Part shown: positions 33,221-42,722 of the stretch, piece by piece | How the letters are laid out: every line of letters begins with the position of its first letter | Position numbering within the stretch: position 1 is the stretch's first letter | NCBI RefSeq assembly: GCF_025499605.1 | Contig: NZ_JAFMVC010000011.1 | Span: 62,001-126,000, forward strand | DNA: 64,000 bases | From: Carboxylicivirga litoralis | GTDB lineage: Bacteria; Bacteroidota; Bacteroidia; Bacteroidales; Marinilabiliaceae | Reading direction: 5' to 3' | Position numbers and translations under genes: made by a program | The notes under the pieces: model-generated | Database searches by the model: none | Told to the model about the DNA's origin: nothing | Seen by the model: only the letters and a program-made list of their open reading frames with translations

Positions 33221-34807
33221 ATGGAATTAATACAAACCAGCTATTTTGCTTTATTCGTTATTATTTGTCTTGGCTTTATTATTGGAAACCTAAAGGTTAA
33301 GGGTGTGTCGCTCGACATATCTGCCATCATTTTTGTGGCTTTGGTTTTCGGGCACTTCGGTATTGTGATGCCAAGTATTCTTGAAAAAATTGGACTTATT
33401 TTATTTATCTATACCATTGGTGTTCAGGCAGGTCCTGGTTTCTTTGATTCGTTTCAGAAGAATGGACGTAATTTAGCTTTGCTGGCAACTGTGGTAATTA
33501 TTTCAGCCTCTGTAATGGCTTATATCCTGTATTATGCATTTGGATTGGATATGCCAATTGTGACAGGTCTGTTAACGGGTGCATTGACTTCGACTCCTGG
33601 TTTGGCAGCAGCTATTGAAACGACTAATTCGCCTTTGGTGTCCATTGGCTATGGTGTGGCCTATCCCTTCGGCGTCATAGGTGTTATATTGTTTGCCAAG
33701 TTCTATCCTAAAATTATAAAAGCCGATATTAAAAAGGCAGAGAAGGATTATGAAAAAAGTGCCGAATCGGGTTTTCCTGAAATAATGCACCGCAACCTAA
33801 TGGTTGAGAACGAAAATGTCATTGGCAAAACAATTGGTCATCTCCGCGTCCGTTCTATGACACAAGCGGTTATTTCGCGAGTGATGCACGATGGTTGTAC
33901 AACAACGCCCAATATAAATACTGTATTAAGCAAAGGTGATTTAGTGCGAGCGGTTGGAACAAAAGATGCTTTGGAGAAAATAGCAATGTTAATTGGTTCA
34001 GAAACCAAAGAGGAAATCCCATTGGATGCCGGTTATGAAGTACAATCCATATTGGTAACCAATACCGAGGCTGTCAACAAAGCATTAAGCGTATTCAATT
34101 TATGGACCAATTACCAGGCTACAGTAACCCGCATTCGACGAAGTGGAATCGATATCACACCATCACCATCGGTTAAGTTGCAGATGGGTGATAAAGTGAT
34201 GGTGGCCTGTAGCCGCGAGAACATGAAGCAGGTCATTCGCATTTTTGGTAACAATGATAAAAAGTTATCCGATACGGATTTTTTCCCTGTTGCTGCGGGA
34301 ATTGTTTTGGGCGTATTGTTTGGCAAGATGTCCTTATCATTTGGTGGTTCATTCTCGTTTAGCCTGGGTTTAACAGGAGGGGTGTTAGCTGTTTCCATGA
34401 TATTGGCTCGTATTGGACGTACAGGGCCTGTTATTTGGAGTATGTCAGGTGCAGCCAATCAACTGCTTCGTCAGTTGGGTTTAATGCTATTCTTGGCCTC
34501 TGTAGGAACAAAAGCTGGTGCAACATTGGTGGATACTTATAATAATTATGGTGCACAATTATTTGTTGTAGGAGGTATCTTAACCCTATTTCCGATGATG
34601 ATGGCAGTTGTGGCCGCTTATTTTATGAAGTCACTAAATATTCTGACCTTGCTTGGAACAATTACGGGCTCTATGACCAGTACACCCGGATTAGCAGCAG
34701 TTGATAGTATGACTGATAGTAATGCTGCAGCAATTGCTTATGCAACCGTTTATCCGGTGGCAATGGTATTGTTGGTTATTTGTGTGCAGATACTTGGGTT
34801 TATTTAA
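33221..34807 (+). CDS. aspartate:alanine exchanger-like (YidE/YbjL) transporter
   Basis: 528 aa. Two homologous membrane halves of about five helices each carry the duplication-domain motifs LTGALTSTPGLAAAIE and ITGSMTSTPGLAAVDS. Between them lie two TrkA-C (RCK) domains (about 185-350, with MVENENVIGKTIGHLRVRSM). This matches the YidE/YbjL/AspT family (AAEx). Characterised AspT exchanges aspartate for alanine; the substrate here is unknown. The start follows from the promoter position and from the first membrane helix. Confidence 0.9.
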   Translation: MELIQTSYFALFVIICLGFIIGNLKVKGVSLDISAIIFVALVFGHFGIVMPSILEKIGLILFIYTIGVQAGPGFFDSFQKNGRNLALLATVVIISASVMAYILYYAFGLDMPIVTGLLTGALTSTPGLAAAIETTNSPLVSIGYGVAYPFGVIGVILFAKFYPKIIKADIKKAEKDYEKSAESGFPEIMHRNLMVENENVIGKTIGHLRVRSMTQAVISRVMHDGCTTTPNINTVLSKGDLVRAVGTKDALEKIAMLIGSETKEEIPLDAGYEVQSILVTNTEAVNKALSVFNLWTNYQATVTRIRRSGIDITPSPSVKLQMGDKVMVACSRENMKQVIRIFGNNDKKLSDTDFFPVAAGIVLGVLFGKMSLSFGGSFSFSLGLTGGVLAVSMILARIGRTGPVIWSMSGAANQLLRQLGLMLFLASVGTKAGATLVDTYNNYGAQLFVVGGILTLFPMMMAVVAAYFMKSLNILTLLGTITGSMTSTPGLAAVDSMTDSNAAAIAYATVYPVAMVLLVICVQILGFI

Positions 34808-34880
34808 TGCGGTTTTCAGTAATCAAAATAGGGTAGTAATTGTTATCTTTTCAAAGAAGTTTAATTATTAACCTATAACT

Positions 34881-35588
34881 ATGAAATTAACCAAACTCAA
34901 AACACTTGTTCTATTAACAGCAGCTTTTGTTTCAGCCAGTTTGATGGGGCAAAATCCAAGGAGTTCAGGAGGAACCTTACAGCAAACTTATAAGTGGGAA
35001 GAACCTGCAAAAAAACCTGTAACAACAAGGCCTCGAATTGAATTAACACCCATTTATGGTTATTCATTAAATGGACATATCAATCTGTATCGGGCTAAAT
35101 TCAAGATGGACAATTCGGATCATTTTGGAGGAATACTATCGGTTGCACTTTCGTCGGGTACTTTGGCCGAATTTTCGTATACGAGAGCCAAAACCAGTGC
35201 CCGTTTTGAAGACTTTCTGACCGGGGAACGCACCAATTATGATATGGCCATTGACTATTTCCAGTTGGGAACAGTTAGGGAGCTAAACGATGGCCCTTTG
35301 GTTCCATTTGGAATGGCATCATTGGGTATTACCTGGTTTAATATGACGACGCATGGTGTTTCCGATCATGTATCGTTTTCGGCTGCTTTAGGAGGCGGTA
35401 TTAAGTACTATTTTAGTGACAGAATTGGTATCCGCCTGCAAGGACGATTGTTGTTACCAATGTATTTTTCAGGAGGCGGACTGTTTGTTGGGATAGGTTC
35501 GGGTGGTACGAGTTCGGGTGCTAGTGTTAGCACTGGAGTTTTAACTGTTCAGGGTGACTTTTCCGGTGGGTTGATATTCAGATTTTAG
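34881..35588 (+). CDS. outer-membrane beta-barrel protein, unknown function
   Basis: 235 aa. Signal peptide (LKTLVLLTAAFVSASLMG, cut near GQ) then alternating strands with Gly/aromatic pattern (TPIYGYSLNGHINLY, GVLTVQGDFSGGLIFRF) ending in a C-terminal Phe, typical of small OMP barrels. A GTSSGASVST low-complexity stretch lies near the C-terminus. A near -7 box TATCTTTT is at 34844-34851. It is monocistronic with a strong terminator. No named family recognised. Confidence 0.7.
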   Translation: MKLTKLKTLVLLTAAFVSASLMGQNPRSSGGTLQQTYKWEEPAKKPVTTRPRIELTPIYGYSLNGHINLYRAKFKMDNSDHFGGILSVALSSGTLAEFSYTRAKTSARFEDFLTGERTNYDMAIDYFQLGTVRELNDGPLVPFGMASLGITWFNMTTHGVSDHVSFSAALGGGIKYYFSDRIGIRLQGRLLLPMYFSGGGLFVGIGSGGTSSGASVSTGVLTVQGDFSGGLIFRF

Positions 35589-35597
35589 ATAATAAGA

Positions 35598-35646
35598 CAA
35601 AAACAAGGGCCGTTCTATTAATAGAGAACGGCCCTTGTTTTTTTTA
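35598..35646. terminator. bidirectional rho-independent terminator
   Basis: Stem AAAACAAGGGCCGTTCT pairing with AGAGAACGGCCCTTGTTTT around ATTAAT, with T runs on both strands. It serves both the barrel gene (plus) and cysH (minus), which converge here. Confidence 0.9.
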
Positions 35647-35654
35647 ATATCGTT

Positions 35655-36359
35655 TTATCTCTTGTGTAATCCACACTCTTTGGTATCCGGGTTTTCCCAC
35701 CACCAGCGGCCGGCTCTCACGTCTTCACCTTCCATAATGGCACGTGTGCATGGCTGGCAACCAATGCTTGGGTAATCTTTGTCGTGCAGCGTATTATATG
35801 GAATGCCTTTTTCTTTGATGTAATCCCAAACTTTTTCTTCGCTCCAATCAGCTAGCGGATTAACTTTAATCATATTGTTATTTGCATCCCATTCCACTTT
35901 CTGAATATCTGTTCGGGTCACCGATTGTTCGGCTCTTAAACCGCAAATCCAAACATCTAACTTTTTAAAAGCACGCTGAAGAGGTTCAATTTTTCTATTA
36001 AAACAACATTCTTTACGATTTACCACGCTATCGAAAAACAGATTAATGCCTTTAGCATTGACCATTTTTTCCACCTTCTTCTTCTTTGGGAAATATACTT
36101 TCAGGTTCTTCTTGTATTTTTTAGAGGTGCGGTCAATTAAATCATACGTTTCCGGAAATAAACGACCGGTATCAAGGGTGAAAATAGTGGTATCCGGATT
36201 AATGTTTACTACCATTTCGGTCAGCACCTGATCTTCGGCACCAAGGCTAGAGGCTAGCCCTATTTTATCGCCAAAACGTTCAATGAAGTAGGTTAATATT
36301 TCTTGCGGTGTTGAGTTGGCAAACTGCTCGTTCAACTGCTTGATTTCTTCTGCTTGCAT
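35655..36359 (-). CDS. cysH: adenylyl-sulfate (APS) reductase, thioredoxin-type, Fe-S
   Basis: 234 aa. PP-loop-type core (ASSLGAEDQVLTEMV, FTLDTGRLFPETYDLID) with substrate loop RAEQSVTRTD. The paired cysteines KECCFNRKIEPL and C-terminal GCQPCTRAI, followed by ECGLHKR, give the CC...CxxC signature of [4Fe-4S]-containing enzymes that reduce APS rather than PAPS. The last Cys is the catalytic one. Function: sulfite formation for cysteine synthesis. The start at 36359 sits 16 bp from an exact -7 box; the upstream extension overlaps it. Confidence 0.94.
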   Translation of the reverse strand: MQAEEIKQLNEQFANSTPQEILTYFIERFGDKIGLASSLGAEDQVLTEMVVNINPDTTIFTLDTGRLFPETYDLIDRTSKKYKKNLKVYFPKKKKVEKMVNAKGINLFFDSVVNRKECCFNRKIEPLQRAFKKLDVWICGLRAEQSVTRTDIQKVEWDANNNMIKVNPLADWSEEKVWDYIKEKGIPYNTLHDKDYPSIGCQPCTRAIMEGEDVRAGRWWWENPDTKECGLHKR

Positions 36360-36375
36360 AATCCAATGTTTTGCG

Positions 36376-36383
36376 CAAATATA
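36376..36383 (-). promoter_or_regulatory. -7 promoter box of cysH
   Basis: TATATTTG on the minus strand, exact TAnnTTTG, 16 nt before the ATG at 36359; decides the start. Confidence 0.6.
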
Positions 36384-36443
36384 ACAATTATAATAGTTTA
36401 TAAATGACACTTAATATTGAGGTGTTGATTTTATAGAATGAAA

Positions 36444-36485
36444 CAAAAAAACAGCAACTGGAATTGATACTTCTTCCTGTTGCTG
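36444..36485 (-). terminator. rho-independent terminator after pfkA
   Basis: On the minus strand CAGCAACAGG pairs with CCAGTTGCTG (one mismatch) followed by seven T, 46 bp after the pfkA stop. Confidence 0.75.
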
Positions 36486-36531
36486 CTACTATTTTGTAGT
36501 ACTCATTCTAACGTTTTCTTTGCCTATCGAC

Positions 36532-37554
36532 CTATCCAAAGCATACACCCATGCTTCGGCCCTGATCAATCAGGTAATGGTCAGGATTAACCAGTCTTAG
36601 TTTGCCACCAACGTCTTCTAAAGGAACAGAAGTAATAACATCGTTTTTAAGTGATACCATGGTGCCATATTCGCCACGGTGTATTAATTCGGCAGCGTGT
36701 GCCCCGTAGCGGGTTGCTAAAATGCGGTCTTGAGGGCTTGGTGTTCCGCCACGTTGAATGTAACCCAAAATGGTTTCACGCGTTTCCATGCCGGTCATTT
36801 TTTGTATTTTACGACCAATATAACTGGCTGCTGATTTCTTTTTAGGTTTTTCAATTCCTTCTGCCACCACAACAATGGAGTAGGGTTTACCAACTTTACT
36901 TCTCTCCATCAGGCAGTTGCAAACATTGTCGAGGTCAAAGTCCAATTCGGGCAACAGAATAACGTCACCACCAGCAGCAATGCCTGAGTGCAAGGTAATC
37001 CAGCCCGCGTTGTGTCCCATCAGTTCAATCACCATCACGCGCTTATGTGAGTTAGCTGTTGTATGAAGGCGGTCAATGGCTTCGGTGGCAATGTCCACCG
37101 CCGAGTCGAAACCAAATGTAACGTCGGTGCCATATACGTCATTATCGATGGTCTTTGGAATGCCGATAACATTAAGACCTTCCTGAGCTAGTAAATTAGC
37201 CGTTTTTTGTGTACCATTACCGCCAATACACACCAATGCATCTAAACCAAGCTTATCGTAATTTTCTTTGATGATTTGGGGCTTATTTTCTGTTTCGCCT
37301 TCTTCTTTTTTGAATGGTTTAAAGCGCGAAGTTCCCAAAATGGTACCTCCAACAGTGATAATACCCGAAAGGTCTTTCTCTTCCATATGGGTTGCTTCCA
37401 TATCCATGAGGCCACTAAAACCATTGGCTATTCCAACCACTTCCATGCCATATTTAACAATGGCTGTTTTTCCAACACCTCTGATGGCCGCATTGATTCC
37501 GGGACAATCACCACCGGCTGATAAAATCCCAATTCTTTTTTTACCTGTTCCCAT
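36532..37554 (-). CDS. pfkA: 6-phosphofructokinase
   Basis: 340 aa, the committed step of glycolysis. Motifs: GILSAGGDCPGINAAIRG (10-26), GGNGTQ (111-116), PKTIDND (133-139, catalytic Asp in TIDND) and IELMGHNAGW. At the donor-selectivity positions it has Gly114 and Lys134. Classical ATP enzymes have Gly/Gly and PPi enzymes Asp/Lys, so this is the mixed type seen in some ATP-dependent group III enzymes. Asn113 replaces the usual Mg-site Asp of GGDG. ATP use is therefore likely but not certain. It is monocistronic with a terminator. Confidence 0.93.
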   Translation of the reverse strand: MGTGKKRIGILSAGGDCPGINAAIRGVGKTAIVKYGMEVVGIANGFSGLMDMEATHMEEKDLSGIITVGGTILGTSRFKPFKKEEGETENKPQIIKENYDKLGLDALVCIGGNGTQKTANLLAQEGLNVIGIPKTIDNDVYGTDVTFGFDSAVDIATEAIDRLHTTANSHKRVMVIELMGHNAGWITLHSGIAAGGDVILLPELDFDLDNVCNCLMERSKVGKPYSIVVVAEGIEKPKKKSAASYIGRKIQKMTGMETRETILGYIQRGGTPSPQDRILATRYGAHAAELIHRGEYGTMVSLKNDVITSVPLEDVGGKLRLVNPDHYLIDQGRSMGVCFG

Positions 37555-37677
37555 AGTATCTTGATTTATTAACTCTGTCTTTAGTAATGCAAGGAGTTTG
37601 ATTTGTATACTTATTCAACTAAGCATGTAAATTACTGCTTTTATAGATAAAATCCATCCGGGTTAATTAAAGTTTCT

Positions 37678-38490
37678 TTATTCGTGGAAAACCAATAAAG
37701 GTATATCTGTATGAAACAATATTTTACGCGTAATGCTTGGGTGTAATATTTTTGAAATCATATTGCGCTTATGTCGAGTCATAGCTATCAGGTCAATCTG
37801 ATTGGATTCGATAAAAGTATCCAAAGCGGAAATAAAATCATCTCCTGTAATAAAATCGAAGCTGATGTTATAGTTGCGGTAGGTTTGCTTACAATAAAGG
37901 CGCATCTCTTCCAGGCGTTTTTTATCCCATTTATCGGGCTGGGCAGCTTTAAAATGTGTTGCAAAAATATGGGTCTGAAACGGTGTGATTAAGCGAATGA
38001 GCTTGTGCAGAGAGCGATAATCATTATCGCCAAAATCAGTAACAAACAGAATGTTGCTAAGTTTGTCAGTATCAACCGTTGAATTGGCCGGAACAGCCAA
38101 TACGGGTACTTTGGCATTTTTAATCACATCGCTGGTGATGCTTCCCAATAGTTCTTTAATGGTTTCGCCTTTGCTGCGTGTGCCCATTATTATAGCATCT
38201 GGTTCTTCCTGAATGCTAATCTCTACCAAAATATCTTCGGGATAACCAGTGACAATCCGAGAACTCAAGTTAATGTTTTGCTTTTGTTGTTCGTTAAAAC
38301 CTGCTTCAATGGCCTTTTTAAACTCATCCAACTTAAGCTCCTTGTTGCCTGACTCTTCTTTGCTGATAATTGGATCTTTGCAGGTGATTAAGGTGATTGT
38401 TGATGGAATTTTTTGCCCCAATTTAATGGCATAGTTTACAGCGTTAACAGAGTAATCGGAATAATTGATAGGGACAAATAGACGTACCAT
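37678..38490 (-). CDS. universal stress protein, tandem UspA domains
   Basis: 270 aa with two UspA-type domains. The first (about 1-142) has the N-terminal FVPINYSDYSVNAVNYAIKL and the ATP-binding-type loop GTRSKGETIKELLGSITSDV; the second (about 148-270) is more degenerate (ILFVTDFGDNDYRSL, and MTRHKRNMISKILHPSITR). Such proteins are cytoplasmic and stress-induced; partners are unknown. It lies alone between pfkA and the queA operon. Confidence 0.92.
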   Translation of the reverse strand: MVRLFVPINYSDYSVNAVNYAIKLGQKIPSTITLITCKDPIISKEESGNKELKLDEFKKAIEAGFNEQQKQNINLSSRIVTGYPEDILVEISIQEEPDAIIMGTRSKGETIKELLGSITSDVIKNAKVPVLAVPANSTVDTDKLSNILFVTDFGDNDYRSLHKLIRLITPFQTHIFATHFKAAQPDKWDKKRLEEMRLYCKQTYRNYNISFDFITGDDFISALDTFIESNQIDLIAMTRHKRNMISKILHPSITRKILFHTDIPLLVFHE

Positions 38491-38550
38491 AACCTGATAA
38501 ATTTTACTGTGGTTAACACAAGTTACAAAAAAGGAACGGTTATGGAAATA

Positions 38551-38580
38551 AAAAAGCCGGCTTTAAGAGCCGGCTTTAAT
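38551..38580 (-). terminator. rho-independent terminator after queA
   Basis: AAAGCCGGCT pairs with AGCCGGCTTT around a 4-nt loop; on the minus strand TTTTTTATTT follows. It ends the ftsX-queA operon. Confidence 0.85.
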
Positions 38581-38597
38581 GTCAATATATGAGTTAA

Positions 38598-39647
38598 TTA
38601 GATAATTAGCATAGCGTCGCCATAGGTTCCAAAGCGGTACTTTTCTTTAACAGCCACTTCATAGGCATCCATAATGAAGTCGTAACCTCCAAAAGCAGCG
38701 ACCATCATCATGAGTGTTGAAAGCGGCAGATGCAGGTTGGTAATCATCGAATTAGCCACCTGAAATTCGTAAGGAGGGAAGATAAATTTGTTGGTCCATC
38801 CTTCAAAAGGCTTAACGTGTCCATAGGTAGAAACCGAGCTTTCAAGAGTGCGCATAACAGTTGTTCCAACGGCGCACACACGTTTCTTGCGGTCTTTGCC
38901 ACGGTTGATAATATCTGTAGCAGCTTCGGTAATAAAAATTTGTTCCGAGTCCATTTTGTGCTTGGTTAAATCTTCCACATCTACCTGGCGGAAATTACCT
39001 AAACCAACGTGAAGTGTTACTTCTGAAAAATCCACGCCTTTAATTTCCAGTCGCTTCATAAGCTCGCGGCTAAAGTGCATACCAGCGGTTGGGGCGGCTA
39101 CGGCTCCTTCGTGCTTAGCGTAAATCGTTTGGTAGCGGTCTTTATCTTCAGGCACAACTTCTCTATCGATAATCTTTGGAAGTGGCGTTTCACCCATGCC
39201 GTACAAGGTTTCTTTGAATTCTTCATAAGAACCATCGTAAAGGAAGCGCAGTGTACGTCCGCGCGAAGTTGTGTTGTCAATAACTTCGGCCACTAAATTA
39301 TCATCATCGCCAAAATATAATTTGTTACCAATACGGATTTTACGAGCCGGATCAACCAGTACGTCCCACAAGCGTTGCTCACGGTTAAGCTCACGCAATA
39401 AGAATACTTCGATTTCGGCACCCGTTTTCTCTTTGTTACCATATAATCTGGCCGGAAACACTTTTGTGTTATTAAAAACCATCACATCCTGATCGTCGAA
39501 ATATTCAATCACATCTTTAAAAATGCGGTGCTCTATTTCTTTGGTCTGACGATTTAAAACCATTAAACGCGATTCGTCACGATTGTGGGTGGGATGGAGG
39601 GCAATTAGCTCTTCGGGCAGTTTATACTTAAACTTTGATAACTTCAT
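38598..39647 (-). CDS. queA: S-adenosylmethionine:tRNA ribosyltransferase-isomerase
   Basis: 349 aa from [19 protein letters not shown]; the 23-residue upstream extension lacks similarity to the family start. Signatures: [39 protein letters not shown] and [20 protein letters not shown]. It transfers and rearranges the AdoMet ribosyl group onto preQ1 tRNA to make epoxyqueuosine. It is the last gene of the leftward ftsX-DUF3098-uppP-truB-queA operon, 157 bp after truB. Confidence 0.96.
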   Translation of the reverse strand: MKLSKFKYKLPEELIALHPTHNRDESRLMVLNRQTKEIEHRIFKDVIEYFDDQDVMVFNNTKVFPARLYGNKEKTGAEIEVFLLRELNREQRLWDVLVDPARKIRIGNKLYFGDDDNLVAEVIDNTTSRGRTLRFLYDGSYEEFKETLYGMGETPLPKIIDREVVPEDKDRYQTIYAKHEGAVAAPTAGMHFSRELMKRLEIKGVDFSEVTLHVGLGNFRQVDVEDLTKHKMDSEQIFITEAATDIINRGKDRKKRVCAVGTTVMRTLESSVSTYGHVKPFEGWTNKFIFPPYEFQVANSMITNLHLPLSTLMMMVAAFGGYDFIMDAYEVAVKEKYRFGTYGDAMLII

Positions 39648-39804
39648 ATATATTCGTTTTACTAATTTGCTTGTATCATCTACGAAACAAAGAAAATCAC
39701 CCTGCAAAAGCTGCAAGATGACAGGTTTGTTTAAATTGCTTGTTTACAACGCAGTTAAACTAAAAAAGTTGCACACAATAAGCGTACCTTATACGTGGCG
39801 TTTT

Positions 39805-40518
39805 TTATTTTGTTGCAAAAGTAGCAAGATTTTTTTCAAATTCCTCAATTGAGATGGCTTCGGAAAGCATATAAGGTCCTATTCGGGTGCGAATTAAACC
39901 ACTTAAATGAGCACCTGAATTAAGCTCGTAGCCCAAGTCGCGCGCCAAAGAGCGGATGTATGTGCCTTTGCTGCACGCTACGTCTAGCTGCAAATCTTTT
40001 TCTTCCCATTTAAGCAATTTTAACTCACTGATGGTAATTTTTCGGGCTTTCAATTCGACCTCTTTTCCTTGTCGAGCCAAATCATATGCTTTTCGACCAT
40101 TGATTTTCAGTGCAGAAAACATGGGAGGAACCTGTTCGATTTCTCCAGTTAATGAGGCAATGGCTTTATCCATCATTTCTTGGGTGATGTGCATCGTCTC
40201 AAAATGTTTATCCGGCTCTGTTTCTAAATCGAAAGACGGTGTGGTAGCGCCCAATCGAACATTGGCCAGGTATTGCTTATCCATACCCAGAAACTGGTCG
40301 ATTTGCTTAGTGGCTTTGCCGGTACAAACAATAACCAATCCGCTTGCTAGTGGATCAAGTGTGCCTGCGTGGCCTACTTTTATCTTTTTAATGCCTAAAT
40401 AGCGCTTTAACGATAAGCGAATTTTATTAACAATATCAAACGATGTCCATTCCAAAGGCTTGTTAATCAACAAAACCTGCCCTTCACGAAAGCGCTCTTC
40501 ACTATACTCTATCTTCAT
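39805..40518 (-). CDS. truB: tRNA pseudouridine(55) synthase
   Basis: 237 aa. Motif I VGHAGTLDPLASGLVIVCTG carries catalytic Asp55. MFSALKINGRKAYDLARQG and CSKGTYIRSLARDLG are the other family motifs. It lacks the C-terminal PUA domain of longer TruB proteins, as is common in Bacteroidota. It converts U55 of tRNAs to pseudouridine. It starts 9 bp after uppP. Confidence 0.96.
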   Translation of the reverse strand: MKIEYSEERFREGQVLLINKPLEWTSFDIVNKIRLSLKRYLGIKKIKVGHAGTLDPLASGLVIVCTGKATKQIDQFLGMDKQYLANVRLGATTPSFDLETEPDKHFETMHITQEMMDKAIASLTGEIEQVPPMFSALKINGRKAYDLARQGKEVELKARKITISELKLLKWEEKDLQLDVACSKGTYIRSLARDLGYELNSGAHLSGLIRTRIGPYMLSEAISIEEFEKNLATFATK

Positions 40519-40527
40519 TGTTAATTT

Positions 40528-41322
40528 TTAAAAATATACTTGGTGAATAATGGCGATTAAACCCACAATGACGCAGTAGACCGAGAAATAGGTCAACTTA
40601 CTTTTACGAACAAGTTGAATCATCCATGTACAGGCAAATAGTCCGGTTACAAATGCTGCAATAAAGCCAACAATAACAGGAAGCACTTGCGCGCCGGCAG
40701 TAGTAAAGTCGCTTGACAGCAGGTCTTTTGCCATTTTACCCAAAATTAAAGGCACCACCATTAGAAAGGAAAAACGTGTTGCTTTTCGGCGATCGACACC
40801 TAAAAGCACCGAGGTGGCAATAGTTGCGCCTGAACGCGAAATGCCGGGCATGATTGCTAATGCTTGAGCCGCACCAATGACAATAGCACTTTGAAACGTC
40901 ACTTTTTTCTTTGTTTTTTTTGCCTTGTCGGCAAAATACAATAAGCCAGATGTGATAATCAGCATAAAACCTACCAAGAGAATCTGATTGTCGAACAGCA
41001 CTTCCATTTCTTCGCTAAAAGTAATGCCCACAAAAGCTGCTGGCAGCATAGATAAAATGATTTTAACTGAAAAAGCAGTTTGGCTGTTCCATTTAAACTG
41101 TAATAATCCCGTGAGGATTTTCCATATTTCTTTACGAAATACTACAATGGTGCTAATGGCTGTGGCGCCATGCAGCATCACAGTCATAAACATACTTTCT
41201 TCGGCAATAACTTTATCGCCAAAAATGGCTTTAGCAATTTCGAGGTGGCCGCTACTGCTTACAGGTAAAAATTCTGTTAATCCCTGGATAATTCCAAGAA
41301 TTAATGCTTCAAAAACTCCCAT
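40528..41322 (-). CDS. uppP: undecaprenyl-diphosphatase
   Basis: 264 aa, about eight membrane helices. QGLTEFLPVSSSGHLEIA (13-30) and MPGISRSGATIATSVLLG are the two BacA/UppP active-site motifs. It dephosphorylates undecaprenyl pyrophosphate to recycle the lipid carrier for peptidoglycan and O-antigen-type glycans. It lies between DUF3098 and truB on the same strand. Confidence 0.97.
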   Translation of the reverse strand: MGVFEALILGIIQGLTEFLPVSSSGHLEIAKAIFGDKVIAEESMFMTVMLHGATAISTIVVFRKEIWKILTGLLQFKWNSQTAFSVKIILSMLPAAFVGITFSEEMEVLFDNQILLVGFMLIITSGLLYFADKAKKTKKKVTFQSAIVIGAAQALAIMPGISRSGATIATSVLLGVDRRKATRFSFLMVVPLILGKMAKDLLSSDFTTAGAQVLPVIVGFIAAFVTGLFACTWMIQLVRKSKLTYFSVYCVIVGLIAIIHQVYF

Positions 41323-41388
41323 AAAATTAGATCAAGAAATTATAGACCTCGCGTAACATGCAAGGAATTAAAATACTTTAATAGTGAA

Positions 41389-41640
41389 TTATTTATCGCT
41401 CTTTGGCTTTTTCATGATGGCATAGATTTCAAACATGAAACCAAACAGCACCACGATAGGAGCAAGTGTTATGCGGCGGAAACTGAAAATTTCCTCGTTA
41501 AATACAGTTGGGTCCTCACTACGGCCTCCAATCATCAATACAAATCCTAAGATGATGATGCCGAATCCAATAGCTAAAAGTATGTAGTTTTCTTTTGCCA
41601 GCGCAAATTGAAATTTTTTATCTTCTTCCTTCATGTTCAA
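41389..41640 (-). CDS. DUF3098 family small membrane protein
   Basis: 83 aa, two transmembrane helices (NYILLAIGFGIIILGFVLMIG and RITLAPIVVLFGFMFEIYAIM) joined by a short loop with GGRSEDPTVFNEE, matching DUF3098. In Bacteroidota it is commonly found between ftsX and uppP as here; its function is unknown but its position suggests cell envelope or division. Confidence 0.92.
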   Translation of the reverse strand: MNMKEEDKKFQFALAKENYILLAIGFGIIILGFVLMIGGRSEDPTVFNEEIFSFRRITLAPIVVLFGFMFEIYAIMKKPKSDK

Positions 41641-41674
41641 TTATTTAATAATAAATTGCAATAGTCTTAGTGTA

Positions 41675-42553
41675 TTAGAAGTACAAATCGTCGGTTCGTA
41701 AATTCAAATACTTATTAACCGCAAAAAAGGTGGATAAGAAAGTAATGAAAATACCGAGTAGGATTACAATGCCAAATAATATAAAGACTAAATCGATGTT
41801 GTTAAAACCTACAACGCCCGCCAACTCCTGACTGCTCAGGTAAATCATAGCGGCCAATAGTGCGATGGCAAGAACTGAACCAACAAAACCGTGCAGGATA
41901 CTACCCCAAAGTATGGGGCGCCTGATAAAACCTTTGGTAGCACCAACCAGCTGCATGGTGCGAATAATAAAGCGTTTTGAATAGACCGATAAGCGAATGG
42001 TATTGTTGATAAGTGCCACTGCAATGAGTAGTAGCATCACAGCAAAACCAGCCAGCACAATGGCAATTTTACGCACATTTTCATGAACTAAATGAATCAG
42101 GTTTTTTTGGTAGATAACCTCTTTGACCTGCGGAAAATCCATGATGACTGCTTCCACTTTAACCAAACTATCCGGGTTGGCATATTTAGCAAATAACTTA
42201 ACATCAATTGATGACAGTAGCGGGTTGTAACCTAAGAACTCAACAAAATCTTCACCCAATTCGTCTTTCAATTCATTGGCCGCACGGTCTTTATCGATGT
42301 ATTCGGTTTGCTTAATGTATGGCGAGGTACTTAGTAGTTTTTCTAATCGCTTCACTTCAGCTTCGCGCGCATTATCTTTGATTAGGATAGTGAACCCAAT
42401 GTTTTCTTTTACATACGTCGATAAACGTTGCGCATTTAAAAACAACAACCCGATAATGCCTAACAGGAATAGAACCAATGCAATACTGATGGTTGTAGTG
42501 ATGTAGGAGCTGCGTAATTTGCGACCGCTTGTTATTTGTTTGTTGCTTGCCAT
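41675..42553 (-). CDS. ftsX: cell division ABC-transporter-like permease FtsX
   Basis: 292 aa. N-terminal TM (ITTTISIALVLFLLGIIGLLFL), extracytoplasmic domain (about 48-165), then three C-terminal helices of the FtsX/MacB-type permease (RTMQLVGATKGFIRRPILWG). With FtsE (not in the window) it controls peptidoglycan hydrolases at the septum. First gene of the operon, with an exact -7 box 16 bp before the ATG. Confidence 0.93.
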   Translation of the reverse strand: MASNKQITSGRKLRSSYITTTISIALVLFLLGIIGLLFLNAQRLSTYVKENIGFTILIKDNAREAEVKRLEKLLSTSPYIKQTEYIDKDRAANELKDELGEDFVEFLGYNPLLSSIDVKLFAKYANPDSLVKVEAVIMDFPQVKEVIYQKNLIHLVHENVRKIAIVLAGFAVMLLLIAVALINNTIRLSVYSKRFIIRTMQLVGATKGFIRRPILWGSILHGFVGSVLAIALLAAMIYLSSQELAGVVGFNNIDLVFILFGIVILLGIFITFLSTFFAVNKYLNLRTDDLYF

Positions 42554-42568
42554 GTTTCAGAATTACTG

Positions 42569-42576
42569 CAAAAATA
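42569..42576 (-). promoter_or_regulatory. -7 promoter box of the ftsX-queA operon
   Basis: TATTTTTG on the minus strand, exact TAnnTTTG, 15 nt before the ftsX ATG. Confidence 0.6.
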
Positions 42577-42722
42577 TAAAATGCCTTTAGATGAGTGAGA
42601 AAAGATGGCAATTAATCTTTGAATTAACAAAAATTAACCAGGGATGATGACTTGTGAATTAGGCGTTGGTTGCCAAAAATCATTAAAGATTTTGCACTTT
42701 TGTAGGACTTACATATTCAGCT

